Shown one piece after another: positions 49,462 through 57,700 of a stretch of 64,000 nucleotides of DNA. Positions within the stretch are counted from its first letter, which is position 1; the number at the start of each line of letters is the position of its first letter. The position numbers were made by a program, and so were the translations under genes. Source of the stretch: Hellea sp039977295 (GTDB lineage Bacteria; Pseudomonadota; Alphaproteobacteria; Caulobacterales; Maricaulaceae); contig JBDWDN010000003.1 in the NCBI GenBank assembly GCA_039977295.1, forward strand, positions 248,001-312,000. The letters run 5' to 3'. The notes beneath the pieces were generated by a model that searched no databases, had not been told where the DNA came from, and worked only from the letters and a program-made list of their open reading frames with translations.

Positions 49462-50367
49462 TTAAGCAAAGAGGATGGAGGAGAGGGCGCGCCGGCCCTC
49501 AATTGAAACATCCGAAGTCGGCCCTTCTGCTTCAAATATTGTCAGCAAAAAGAGACGCGCGGCTTCGCCTTTATGCGCGCGGTTTTTCCCAATAGAATAG
49601 AGCAGATGTTCCGCCGCCTCGCCGTTACGGTTTGACGCTGCCAAGGCTTTGGCAAGGGCCAATCGCGCATCCAGATCGTCTGGATTGGCATTTACAGCCG
49701 CCATCAATTCCGCGGCTTCATCTGGCTCAACCATTTGCTCTGTCAGGGTAAGCTGTGAGCGCACGGCTTTTATTTCGGGATGCTCGAGCATGCTCTCAGG
49801 GGCAGAAGCTAAAAGATCCGCAGCCGCGTCCTCATTCCCGCCGTCTATGTAAAGGCGAATGAGTCCCGCCATAGCTTCCGCGTTTTCGGGATCGAGTGAG
49901 AGGGCCTGCGCGTAATCCTGCGCCGCGCCGCCGGGATCGCCCGCCGCGAGGCTATCTTTTGCGCGCGCCGCTAAGGCAGCCGCTTCTTCGGCGGGGTTAC
50001 TTTCGCCCGTTAGGCGGCCGACGAATTTCTTAAGCTCTGATTCAGGTTGCCCGCCTTGAAATCCGTCAACGGGTTTACCGTCTTTAAAGGCATAGACAGC
50101 GGGGATAGAGCGCACGCCAAGTTGACCGGCGACGCCAGGGTTTTCGTCAATATTGATTTTTACCATTTTAACGCCGCCGCCAGATTTATGGCTATCTTTA
50201 ACAACGCGTTCCAGTACCGGCATAAGCTGTTTACAAGGGCCGCACCACGGCGCCCAAAAATCCACGACAACAGGCATGTCTTGGCTGGCCTGAATGACAT
50301 CCGCCATAAAGCTTTGATCTGTGCCGTCTTTAATAACGTCCGCCGGTATAATTGGAGCTTCGCTCAT
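49462..50367 (-). CDS. CnoX/YbbN-type thioredoxin-TPR co-chaperone
   Basis: A 301-residue protein. The N-terminal thioredoxin fold has the redox pair WCGPC (C42, C45) in FWAPWCGPCKQLMPVLERVV. From about residue 120 onwards helical TPR repeats follow, rich in Ala/Asp (SLAAGDPGGAAQDYAQALSLDPENAEAMAGLIRLYIDGG). E. coli CnoX has lost one Cys and is a chaperone-like holdase for GroEL/DnaK; this copy keeps both Cys and may also reduce disulfides. Next to the LonN-domain gene. Confidence 0.87.
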   Translation of the reverse strand: MSEAPIIPADVIKDGTDQSFMADVIQASQDMPVVVDFWAPWCGPCKQLMPVLERVVKDSHKSGGGVKMVKINIDENPGVAGQLGVRSIPAVYAFKDGKPVDGFQGGQPESELKKFVGRLTGESNPAEEAAALAARAKDSLAAGDPGGAAQDYAQALSLDPENAEAMAGLIRLYIDGGNEDAAADLLASAPESMLEHPEIKAVRSQLTLTEQMVEPDEAAELMAAVNANPDDLDARLALAKALAASNRNGEAAEHLLYSIGKNRAHKGEAARLFLLTIFEAEGPTSDVSIEGRRALSSILFA

Positions 50368-50370
50368 GGT

Positions 50371-50880
50371 TTAGTCCTTCTCGCTTAAGTCTGCAAAATC
50401 AAGCATAATCGGGTCATGACCCGTAGCCTTGGCAAACTTTATCATATCTTCACTGGAAATGGCGGTGGTGGCGTCATTTAACAAGGGGTGGAAATTGACG
50501 ATATCGTGATTTAACAGCGCCTTATCCAAGATCAGCGTCACCTGATGCTCCGTATCGTTTAAAATCGAAAAAAGCGTAACAGAGCCTTGTGTCATGCCGA
50601 GGAGGTCCAGCAGCGGCTCAGCCTTGCCAAATGACAATCGTTTACAGCCCAATAGAGGATGCAGTTTGTTTATCCGAATATTGGTATCGCCCAAGGCGCA
50701 GATCAAAAAGAACTTTCCCGCCTTGTCTTTAAGGAAAAGGTTTTTCGTATGGCCGCCGGGCATATTGGCCTTAATATCCGCGCCCTCTTCGACCGTAAAT
50801 ATAGGCGCATGATCATAGGTTTTATGCGCGATAGCGAGGTTATCTAGATAGTCAAAAAGGTCTTGTCGGCTAATGGGCAT
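50371..50880 (-). CDS. YbaK/ProX-type aminoacyl-tRNA deacylase
   Basis: A 169-residue protein from the ATG at 50880 (MPISRQDLFDYLDNLAI), preferred because the frame up to 50922 lies within the 5' region of the divergent DUF6065 gene. The YbaK/PrdX fold is visible: HAPIFTVEEGADIKANMPGGHTKNLFLKDKAGKFFLICALGD and GSVTLFSILNDTEHQVTLILDKAL. Such free-standing editing domains deacylate Ala-tRNAPro or similar. It follows cnoX by a 3-nt spacing. Confidence 0.83.
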   Translation of the reverse strand: MPISRQDLFDYLDNLAIAHKTYDHAPIFTVEEGADIKANMPGGHTKNLFLKDKAGKFFLICALGDTNIRINKLHPLLGCKRLSFGKAEPLLDLLGMTQGSVTLFSILNDTEHQVTLILDKALLNHDIVNFHPLLNDATTAISSEDMIKFAKATGHDPIMLDFADLSEKD

Positions 50881-50922
50881 TGTAGTCTTTCCAAATGGTC
50901 GTGCTTGGGGCAAGTTACACAT

Positions 50923-51705
50923 ATGACAGAGAAAAACGAAACCCCTTTTTTAGATGCTTATGCTATTCATGATGTCGCGCCTGCGCTCTTGCCAGGTCGC
51001 CCCCATCGCGGCTGGATGGATGAGTTTACCGACCGGCAGCCTTATCGATGCCTGCCGCTAACCATGGCCAATTCTACAGGCTGGGAAATGACCTGCCCTT
51101 TCCCCATTGATATTGACTGGAATGGGGGTCCTGGCGCGGAGGATATCCTTATAAGCTCGCCCGAAAAAGACGCCCATATTGCGGGGCTTGCCGTGAGTCA
51201 TTTTCGAGAAGGGATAGTGACCTTTCATACGGGTTATATCTTTAAGACGCCGCCCGGCTGGGCCGTGCTTTGCGGCGGTCCGCCAAACTGGCCCAAAGAC
51301 GGCATTTATCCGCTATCGGGTCTTGTAGAGACAGATTGGCTGCCCTTTCCCTTCACTATGAACTGGCAAATGACGCGTAAGGGCAAAGTGCGTTTCGAAA
51401 AAGATGAGCCTTTTTGCTTCATCAACCTGTCCGAACACCGCAGGCTCGAAGCCGTCCAGCCCAAAATCAAATCTTTGAAACAAGATGAGATCCTCTCCGC
51501 AGATTACAAATTATGGAGCGAAAGCCGTAGTGACTTTATCTTGCGCCTTAAGGCGAGGGAAAGCAGCGCGGTCAGCGATGGGTGGCAGCGCCACTACATG
51601 AAAGGCGAAAAACCGACCGGCGCGCGCGTGGATGCAGAGCACAATACAAAGCGCCGCATGAAAAAGCCCAAAGACCTGCGCGGAGGCGCGCTTTTCACCC
51701 GTTAA
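50923..51705 (+). CDS. DUF6065-family protein
   Basis: A 260-residue protein from the ATG at 50923; the open frame to 50863 only adds residues antisense to the YbaK gene. The body (PGRPHRGWMDEFTDRQPYRCLPLTMANSTGWEMTCP, FKTPPGWAVLCGGPPNWPKDGIYPLSGLVETDWLPFPFTMNWQMT) is distinctive and I associate it with DUF6065. Its end is strongly basic (KRRMKKPKDLRGG). The function is unknown. A TTAA-N7-TTAA motif overlaps its stop. Confidence 0.78.
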   Translation: MTEKNETPFLDAYAIHDVAPALLPGRPHRGWMDEFTDRQPYRCLPLTMANSTGWEMTCPFPIDIDWNGGPGAEDILISSPEKDAHIAGLAVSHFREGIVTFHTGYIFKTPPGWAVLCGGPPNWPKDGIYPLSGLVETDWLPFPFTMNWQMTRKGKVRFEKDEPFCFINLSEHRRLEAVQPKIKSLKQDEILSADYKLWSESRSDFILRLKARESSAVSDGWQRHYMKGEKPTGARVDAEHNTKRRMKKPKDLRGGALFTR

Positions 51706-51716
51706 AAAGGTCTTAA
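51702..51716. promoter_or_regulatory. TTAA-N7-TTAA motif near tRNA-Gly
   Basis: Perfect TTAA-N7-TTAA (spacer AAAGGTC) overlapping the DUF6065 stop codon and lying 126 nt before the tRNA. It may be a chance match. Confidence 0.2.
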
Positions 51717-51841
51717 CAACACCCAAAACTTTTTCGCAAAAAACTGCGTAAACCCGCTTGATTATAGGTTCCGTTTGCGCCATATAGCGCCGACTATCAC
51801 GGATGGCCTACATATCGCCGTCTTGAATACGCAAAATATGA

Positions 51842-51916
51842 GCGGGCGTAGCTCAGTGGTAGAGCATCACCTTGCCAAGGTGAGGGTCGTGAATTCGAAT
51901 TTCATCGCCCGCTCCA
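51842..51916 (+). tRNA. tRNA-Gly (anticodon GCC)
   Basis: A cloverleaf can be drawn: acceptor stem GCGGGCG/CGCCCGC, D-arm AGCTCAGTGGTAGAGC, anticodon stem TCACC/GGTGA with loop TTGCCAA (anticodon GCC at 51874-51876), T-arm with TTCGAAT, discriminator T, and an encoded CCA end. It reads codons GGC/GGU. No integrase gene lies within reach, so it shows no sign of hosting an integrated element. Confidence 0.97.
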
Positions 51917-52065
51917 TTTTTTCCTCTATATATTTCATTAAAATAATTACTTTGTAGCGGGTGACCCTTTGCCCAATAGCTCTAATTGAGAGACCTAAAG
52001 AGAGTTTCATCTTCCGTTGACGAGTTTTGTCCAGCCATTAGCTTTGCCCTTCCGGCCAAGAATCT

Positions 52066-52092
52066 AAAAAGGCCCCCGCTAATGCGGGAGCC
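52066..52092 (-). terminator. intrinsic terminator of the glycine-zipper gene
   Basis: GGCCCCCGC and GCGGGAGCC form a stem with a TAAT loop and one mismatch; on the minus strand a T5 run follows. It ends transcripts of the gene at 52107-52913. Confidence 0.8.
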
Positions 52093-52106
52093 CTTAAGCT
52101 CGGGTT

Positions 52107-52913
52107 CTAATGCCCCATTTCGCAACTATAGCGGCCATGATAATGGCTGCGGCTGGGCGCTGTATAGGGCGTTGCCGTTCTATAAGTTTGAGGCTGTGTA
52201 TAGCTTGGCTGTTGCGGCGAACTGTAAACAATTCTCTGTGTCGTGGGTTGGCTATGGCTGTAATAGCGCGTCGTTGTCTGCGCGGGTTGCGCGTGAACGA
52301 TTGGCGCGGCTTGATAGGTGCGGGTTACATATTGGCTATTCTGGCCTGAAGACGGATAGGACGCCGTTCCTGCTGTATATGTGCGCCCTTGATATGTGTT
52401 TCCCTGATATGTGGTTCTTGGGGAAACTGTTCTCGCGCCGTAAGACGGGTTTGAATAGACAGGGTGTGTTGAGACGGTGATGCGGTCTTCATAATAAGGC
52501 TCTGAAACGCTTTGTGTTGAGGCGCCATATGTAGACGATCCATAATGAGTCGTTTGCGCTGGCTCTATGGCTGTATGTCCATATGAACGGCTCGTTTCAT
52601 ATGAATGCGAATTCGCTTGCGAATAGACGGGATCGCAATCGACTGTTTTATCAGCGATGCCTGCGCCGGCTAAGCCGCCAATGACGGCGCCAATTGCGCT
52701 GCCCTCTGTCCGCGCGCCATTACCAGAAACCTGAGATCCGACAACGCCGCCAACGACTGCGCCGGCTAAGCCGCCTAAGACCTGCCGCTTATCTTCATCG
52801 CTCTTACAGCGCTCATGCGCGCCATTAAGCGCTGAATAATTATTTGCGGCAGCGAGGGCCGGGGTCATTGAAATCGCGGCGATAAGGGCCGCCGTTGATA
52901 TAACAGTTTTCAT
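52107..52913 (-). CDS. exported glycine-zipper (2TM) protein
   Basis: A 268-residue secreted protein from the ATG at 52913, chosen since GGAGGAAATT lies directly upstream; an ATG 12 nt earlier is less well placed. After signal MKTVISTAALIAAISMTPALA comes a glycine-zipper segment (GGLAGAVVGGVVGSQVSGNG...IGAVIGGLAGAGIA, about 45-85) typical of outer-membrane-associated proteins such as SlyB/OsmB types. A long Ser/Thr/Tyr/Gln-rich low-complexity tail then runs to residue 260. The tail function is unknown. It has its own terminator. Confidence 0.8.
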   Translation of the reverse strand: MKTVISTAALIAAISMTPALAAANNYSALNGAHERCKSDEDKRQVLGGLAGAVVGGVVGSQVSGNGARTEGSAIGAVIGGLAGAGIADKTVDCDPVYSQANSHSYETSRSYGHTAIEPAQTTHYGSSTYGASTQSVSEPYYEDRITVSTHPVYSNPSYGARTVSPRTTYQGNTYQGRTYTAGTASYPSSGQNSQYVTRTYQAAPIVHAQPAQTTTRYYSHSQPTTQRIVYSSPQQPSYTQPQTYRTATPYTAPSRSHYHGRYSCEMGH

Positions 52914-53045
52914 AATTTCCTCCATTTAGGCAAATGACTTGCAAGCCCAAAGCTTCCATAAATCTTAATTGCAGGATACCGTTTAGAGAGACGGGTTTGA
53001 ACCAAAGCTGAAGCACGGTGTTAGGCTAAGTTCATCTAGATGAAT

Positions 53046-53071
53046 AAAAAAACGCCCCAATTAAGGGGCGT
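53046..53071 (-). terminator. strong minus-strand terminator with no obvious gene upstream
   Basis: ACGCCCC and GGGGCGT form a perfect 7-bp GC-rich stem with a 6-nt loop, followed on the minus strand by seven T. No recognised minus-strand gene stands between here and 53340, so the transcript it ends is unassigned. Confidence 0.75.
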
Positions 53072-53329
53072 GAAGGTATTAGAGAAGTGGTTAAATAGCG
53101 AACCCAAAGATGGTGAATGGAAACGTTCCGCGAGGTCTATCTCCTAGAGTTTAAAACGGAGCTAATGAAAGGTTAATGCGTGTTAAGATTTACGCGATAT
53201 TCATAATGAATCCAATTTAACAAAATTCCCCGACTTTTGTTGGCTCTTGTTCAGATTCAAATCCTTATACGAAAATTGTAGGTTCGAGATAAACGCTCCG
53301 ATGTGGGAATAGGAGGCGTTCGTGAACAT

Positions 53330-53440
53330 ACACCCTTCGAAAAAAGGGGCCGTCAAAGTTTTAAAGCGTGGGGTTTTTTCTTTGACGGCCTTCTTACCGA
53401 AGCATATACGCGGCGGTCAAAACTGCCCGTGAGTGTGCTG
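53330..53440. ncRNA. highly structured region, candidate small RNA or long leader
   Basis: The 52926-53465 gap (about 540 nt) lacks clear protein genes. Within it GGCCGTCAAAG (53348-53358) and CTTTGACGGCC (53380-53390) form a perfect 11-bp stem with a 21-nt loop; CTTCG/CGAAG flank it, making a longer rod, and GGCGGT/ACTGCC (53412-53427) form a second hairpin. On the minus strand a CCTTTTTT run follows the big hairpin. Could be a small RNA, a terminator or a regulatory leader of the TerB-like gene. Strand unresolved. Confidence 0.35.
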
Positions 53441-53465
53441 GGTGAGACCCCTAAAAGCTGACTTA

Positions 53466-53843
53466 ATGATGCAACTCGATCTACATAATATTCTAAGTTT
53501 ACTAACCGCGACGATAATGGCGGATAAGCACGTCTATGCGTCTGAGATTGATGTCTTTTTAAAGTCGACGAATAAATCAAAGCTTATTCGGCATTTAGAC
53601 CCTAAGATTTCAGAGGCCAAACTTCTAACCTGGTATGAGCTTAACAAAGACGGTATTGCGCAGAAACTCGTGACGCCTCACTTTAAGGATTGGCTGTATG
53701 ATATTTTGGAAAAACTCTCAGATGTTTCGCAAAAGCAAACCATTCTTGAACTCATGCGGGGTATAGCGATCGCAGATGACGATGTTCATGTTAGCGAAAA
53801 AGCTTTAATTACTTTGGCTGAGCGCTATTGGGGAGTAAATTAG
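53466..53843 (+). CDS. TerB-like domain protein
   Basis: A 125-residue protein from the ATG-ATG at 53466; the frame to 53433 adds a non-matching lead. It shows two mirrored TerB-type helical segments: LLTATIMADKHVYASEIDVFLK and MRGIAIADDDVHVSEKALITLAERYW, with the acidic pairs characteristic of TerB/DUF533-type folds. TerB domains occur in tellurite-resistance and envelope-stress systems. Whether it binds metal is inference. It converges tail-to-tail on the cytidylyltransferase gene with 6 nt between. Confidence 0.72.
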   Translation: MMQLDLHNILSLLTATIMADKHVYASEIDVFLKSTNKSKLIRHLDPKISEAKLLTWYELNKDGIAQKLVTPHFKDWLYDILEKLSDVSQKQTILELMRGIAIADDDVHVSEKALITLAERYWGVN

Positions 53844-53849
53844 CCGCTC

Positions 53850-54557
53850 TTATATCTTACCTTTAAGCGGCCATAAGGCCTCACAAAAATCGAAATCATC
53901 TGGCCAATCAATATCCAATTCTTGTAAATGGGTGAGTGTAAATAATTTTGGGTTTGGTCCCATCTTATCTTGCTCAGTTCTATATATGTCGGCTGCCGCA
54001 ATAAAGATGCCGTTATTAATTATATACAAGGGCTCGAGCGTTTGGGTTCGCGGCCATTTTTCAATATTTCTATCATAATTAACCGGTCCGTCTTTGTTCC
54101 AAAGGAAACTTTGCAGGGGCGTCACCGTCATCAGAGAATCATGCGTGTCGCCAAGGCCTTCCCAATAGGTTTTTATCACAAGGTCGAAAAGTGAGCTGTC
54201 TATGAAAGGTGAGGTTACTTGTGTCCATAAAACATGTCCGTCTGGAATAATCTCTGGGACATGATTGACTAAGGCGTCCGTCGTGGCCGCTGACGTCGCA
54301 AGTTCAGCGGGGCGCTCTACCACTTTGATTCGGCTTTCTGATCGAAACTCTGACGTCTCGCAAAGATCAAAAATAAACGGGTCATCCGTAGAGATGAGAA
54401 TATTATCTATCCCGGAACTCGCAAGGAGCTGACGTAATTTTATCCCGATCAAGCCGTCTTGAATGCCTGCAAATGGACAGGTATTTTTTAAGGGTGCTCG
54501 CTGGCTTCCTTTTCGGCACGGAACAAAGGCCGTAAGTGTTCCAGACGTCAGGCGCAT
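53850..54557 (-). CDS. NeuA/PseF-type CMP-sugar cytidylyltransferase
   Basis: A 235-residue nucleotidyltransferase. The N-terminal AFVPCRKGSQRAPLKNTCPFAG corresponds to the nucleotide-binding loop of CMP-NeuAc/pseudaminic acid synthetases (usual form IPARGGSKRIPRKN). Further features are NILISTDDPF, a TSPFIDSSLFDLVIK segment and a C-terminal DIDWPDDFDFCEALW with the acidic metal site. It would activate a nonulosonic or related acidic sugar with CTP. The next gene (divergent, 182 nt apart) is a giant GT-B-like protein, so both probably serve one surface glycan. Confidence 0.72.
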   Translation of the reverse strand: MRLTSGTLTAFVPCRKGSQRAPLKNTCPFAGIQDGLIGIKLRQLLASSGIDNILISTDDPFIFDLCETSEFRSESRIKVVERPAELATSAATTDALVNHVPEIIPDGHVLWTQVTSPFIDSSLFDLVIKTYWEGLGDTHDSLMTVTPLQSFLWNKDGPVNYDRNIEKWPRTQTLEPLYIINNGIFIAAADIYRTEQDKMGPNPKLFTLTHLQELDIDWPDDFDFCEALWPLKGKI

Positions 54558-54739
54558 GAATTTTCCTAAGATTTAAGGCGTTATTTTCTGCGCAAGATGG
54601 CTTGTATTTTTAGCTATTTCAATAGTGAGTTTTGGTTGCTAAGGCTTGATATGTAGATGTGTTTTTGATCGATTTTGTAAAAAGACACTTAATTTTGGCC
54701 TTCTGGATCTGGACCTTGGCGCTAATTGGGTAGCTCTTC

Positions 54740-57700
54740 ATGACCTTAAATGAATTGATGACGCGCTTTATAAATCCAGAGGATAAAAGCGCACGCCGCA
54801 TCATGGTTGCAAAAGATGGCGGCCAAGCCGCGCATTCGCCGCGCATAAATGAAACTCTAACAGCCGCTGAGTTTTTAAACTTAAACAGTGCGCCAGGCGC
54901 AACGCGCTGTGCAGCGATTATACTCTCGGGTGTATTCGGGGAGGAGAGCCTAGAACTCTGCAATGCCATCTTAGACAAAGCTGCATCTTTAATGGCAGAC
55001 CAAGCCGTAATAGCCGTCGATATTCAGCCCATTGATAGGCTAAACGCAAAGAGCGTTAAAGCTCTGATAGACGACCCAGAGAGCCTTACGAATAATGTTT
55101 CTATATCCCGCGGCGCCTTATTGTCTGCCTTTAGCAAAAATTTTGAGCTTTTGAATTTTACAGAGTCTTTCGAAAGAGGGGCGGCCGATAACTATGTTTT
55201 CAGGTTCCATAAAGGCGCGGCGTCATCCGCTGGCCGCGCGAACGACGCACAAACCCCGTCAAAGACAAAACGAAGTGTTTTCGATCTCTTCAAAAAACGA
55301 GGCTCAGCACAAGAGGATAAAATAACGCCAACAGCGCTGCGGGGCGCGCTGTCAAAAGCATATATTCCTCTTAACCCTGATATCATATTGCTCTCTCCGC
55401 CGGCTGGATTGATCCCCACGCTCAAGACCTATTTAGACCCCAAATCAATTATTGTTTACGGCTTATCTCGCGATCGGAAGAAAAAGTCGTCACAAGACTT
55501 ATCTGACGTTATTTTTAAAGGGGAGTGGGCTGATATGGCCGATGAACCAAATGGGAGCGCCGAGTTTATATTTGTTGGAGATATGAGCGAAGGGATAAAT
55601 TCGACCCAATATTTGAAGACCTTGGAAGACGTAGCGCGCATTCGTAATAGAGGCGGATGCGTGTTTATAAAGCAAGATCCGACGTCGCCATTGGAAAACG
55701 GTAAACCTTCCCCTGCGCTCTCTAAAACCTGGCCGCTAAATATTATGAGCTGGGCAAAGACGCGCAATAGTTCTGTTAAGTCTCGCCCTCTTCTAATTGG
55801 CCAAGACAGTTATATCTGCGTAAGTGAGGCCTCTCCTTATGAGCCTTTAATACGGCAAGATGTAGCGGCAGGCGACAGCGTCAAAGCGATACAAAAATTT
55901 AAAAATTACACGACCCGCGATTTCTTCTCGGTCGGCGAGGCGGCGCGCATTGTTCGTTTATTTCCAAACATTGGTGATTATTGTAAAGCGCTGGTTATTT
56001 ATGCGGCCCATTTTGGCGTGACAGCCGCGATGCGTTTTAACTTAGTTGATAAAAAACATGCCGAGATACCGATGGCTAATATCGTATCCGCATTAGAAAA
56101 ACTGATTCCCGAAAATGAAAAAAATGAAGCTGTCATATTTGACTTAATAGGAGAGCTATACCGCCTTTCCTGTGATTATGACATGGCGCGAAAGTTTTGG
56201 GTAAAAAGCTTGTTCCAAACGCAAAAGACCGCTGGAGCGAATGAAGAGGCGGAAATCATAATCAGAAAGATAAGGCTCTACCTTCCGTGCGAAATAGATT
56301 GCCAAACATCGCGGGTCAGAATTGCAGACCCTCTTTTAAAAAATGCTGTTCCAAAAAATACAGTTATATTGGCAGAATCTAGAGTCGACAAAGCCTCGAT
56401 CGATTCCTTAGCGGACCGGTTTGACGGCGCGCTCATTTATACGCCGCATTTAAAGGGTAATACAGAGGGCGATGCAGAAAGAGATAGTGGGAGCGCGCCG
56501 AAGACAATATTTAAACCGCTTATTGGACTGATCGCTGAAAACTCCGATTTGAACAAAGACTCTCATGAATATGCCGCAGGTGTTTCGCAGCAAATCATCA
56601 CGGCTTTGATAGAGAGTTTCCAAGGACATAAAATAGGAACATGGCTTGAAACCCATCAAGGCAGTCTCACCCTGTCCGTCGAAGACTTCTTGGCGCGGCA
56701 TTTATTGATTCTAGAAGCCTATGCCCAGGCCGCAAATGAAAACCCAGAGGCGGATATTTTACTCGCGGGCGGAGAGCTTGGCTATTTTGATACAAGCCTT
56801 AACCTCCTGCTCTCTCGATTAACGCACGAAAAAATATGGCTTCATTCAGATCAGCCCAAGTCAAACCTTGACGTTTATCGGCCGCTCTTTGAATCCAAAG
56901 CCAGGGCCCCTGCAAAGCCCTCAATAGGTTCAAAAAACACCAGCCTAAATGCGTGGTTTAACGGAGTATCCACAGCCTATGCCGACAATATAGATGATTA
57001 TCTTTCCGTGCAAAATGTTGATATCAATAATAGCTGCCTCGTTTCTGGTAACCTCGCCAATCGGTATTTTGGCGACTCTGTTTTTACGTTGGCGGGGGCT
57101 TTATATGAGGCGGGTGAACACCCTATAATAATAGATAGTTCAACAACGCGCACAGCCTTAACCGATATGTCGTCCTTATGGCAGGACTGCTACCTGGCCG
57201 AAGAGACAGCAGAGAATATTCCTGTCCTCGGAATGCTGCGGCCAAAGATAGAAGACGACGCGTTAATTGAAGGTTTGGAGGGTCTTCGGGCCCATATTCA
57301 AACCCTCGTTGAATCCTTGCCGCTTAATTATCACGGCGCGCCAGCCTCTTTTGCCTTTTCGGGGTTAGCCGCGCGAGTCCTATCGCGCGACATTCCTATA
57401 TTGCTTTTCAACAGTCTTTTCATCGAAAAGCTAACACAGCGCGGCAGTGCCATCCGTCTTGCGGCGATGTCAACGCGAGAGCCGCATGATCATATCGTAG
57501 CGGAGAGCCTGCAGAGAAAGGGCGTTCCGATTACGCTTGTTCAATGCACGGATCTATTGCGGCACCCGCGTTATAAAACACCTATTGCCGATCATGTTAC
57601 GGCGATTGACCAGGCGGCACTTGAAATATTTACGGATTATTTAGATGTCCCGAAAAGCGCGATAACCGTTACGGGCTCGCCGCGCTCTCAAATTAATTTC

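Noticed and set aside
51842..51916. tRNA-Gly as an integration site
   Set aside because: No integrase gene, no repeat of the tRNA 3' end nearby; neighbouring genes look chromosomal.
53353..53580. Minus-strand 75-codon frame opposite the TerB-like gene
   Set aside because: It runs across the structured hairpin region and antisense to the TerB coding start with no family resemblance or ribosome site; treated as a shadow.
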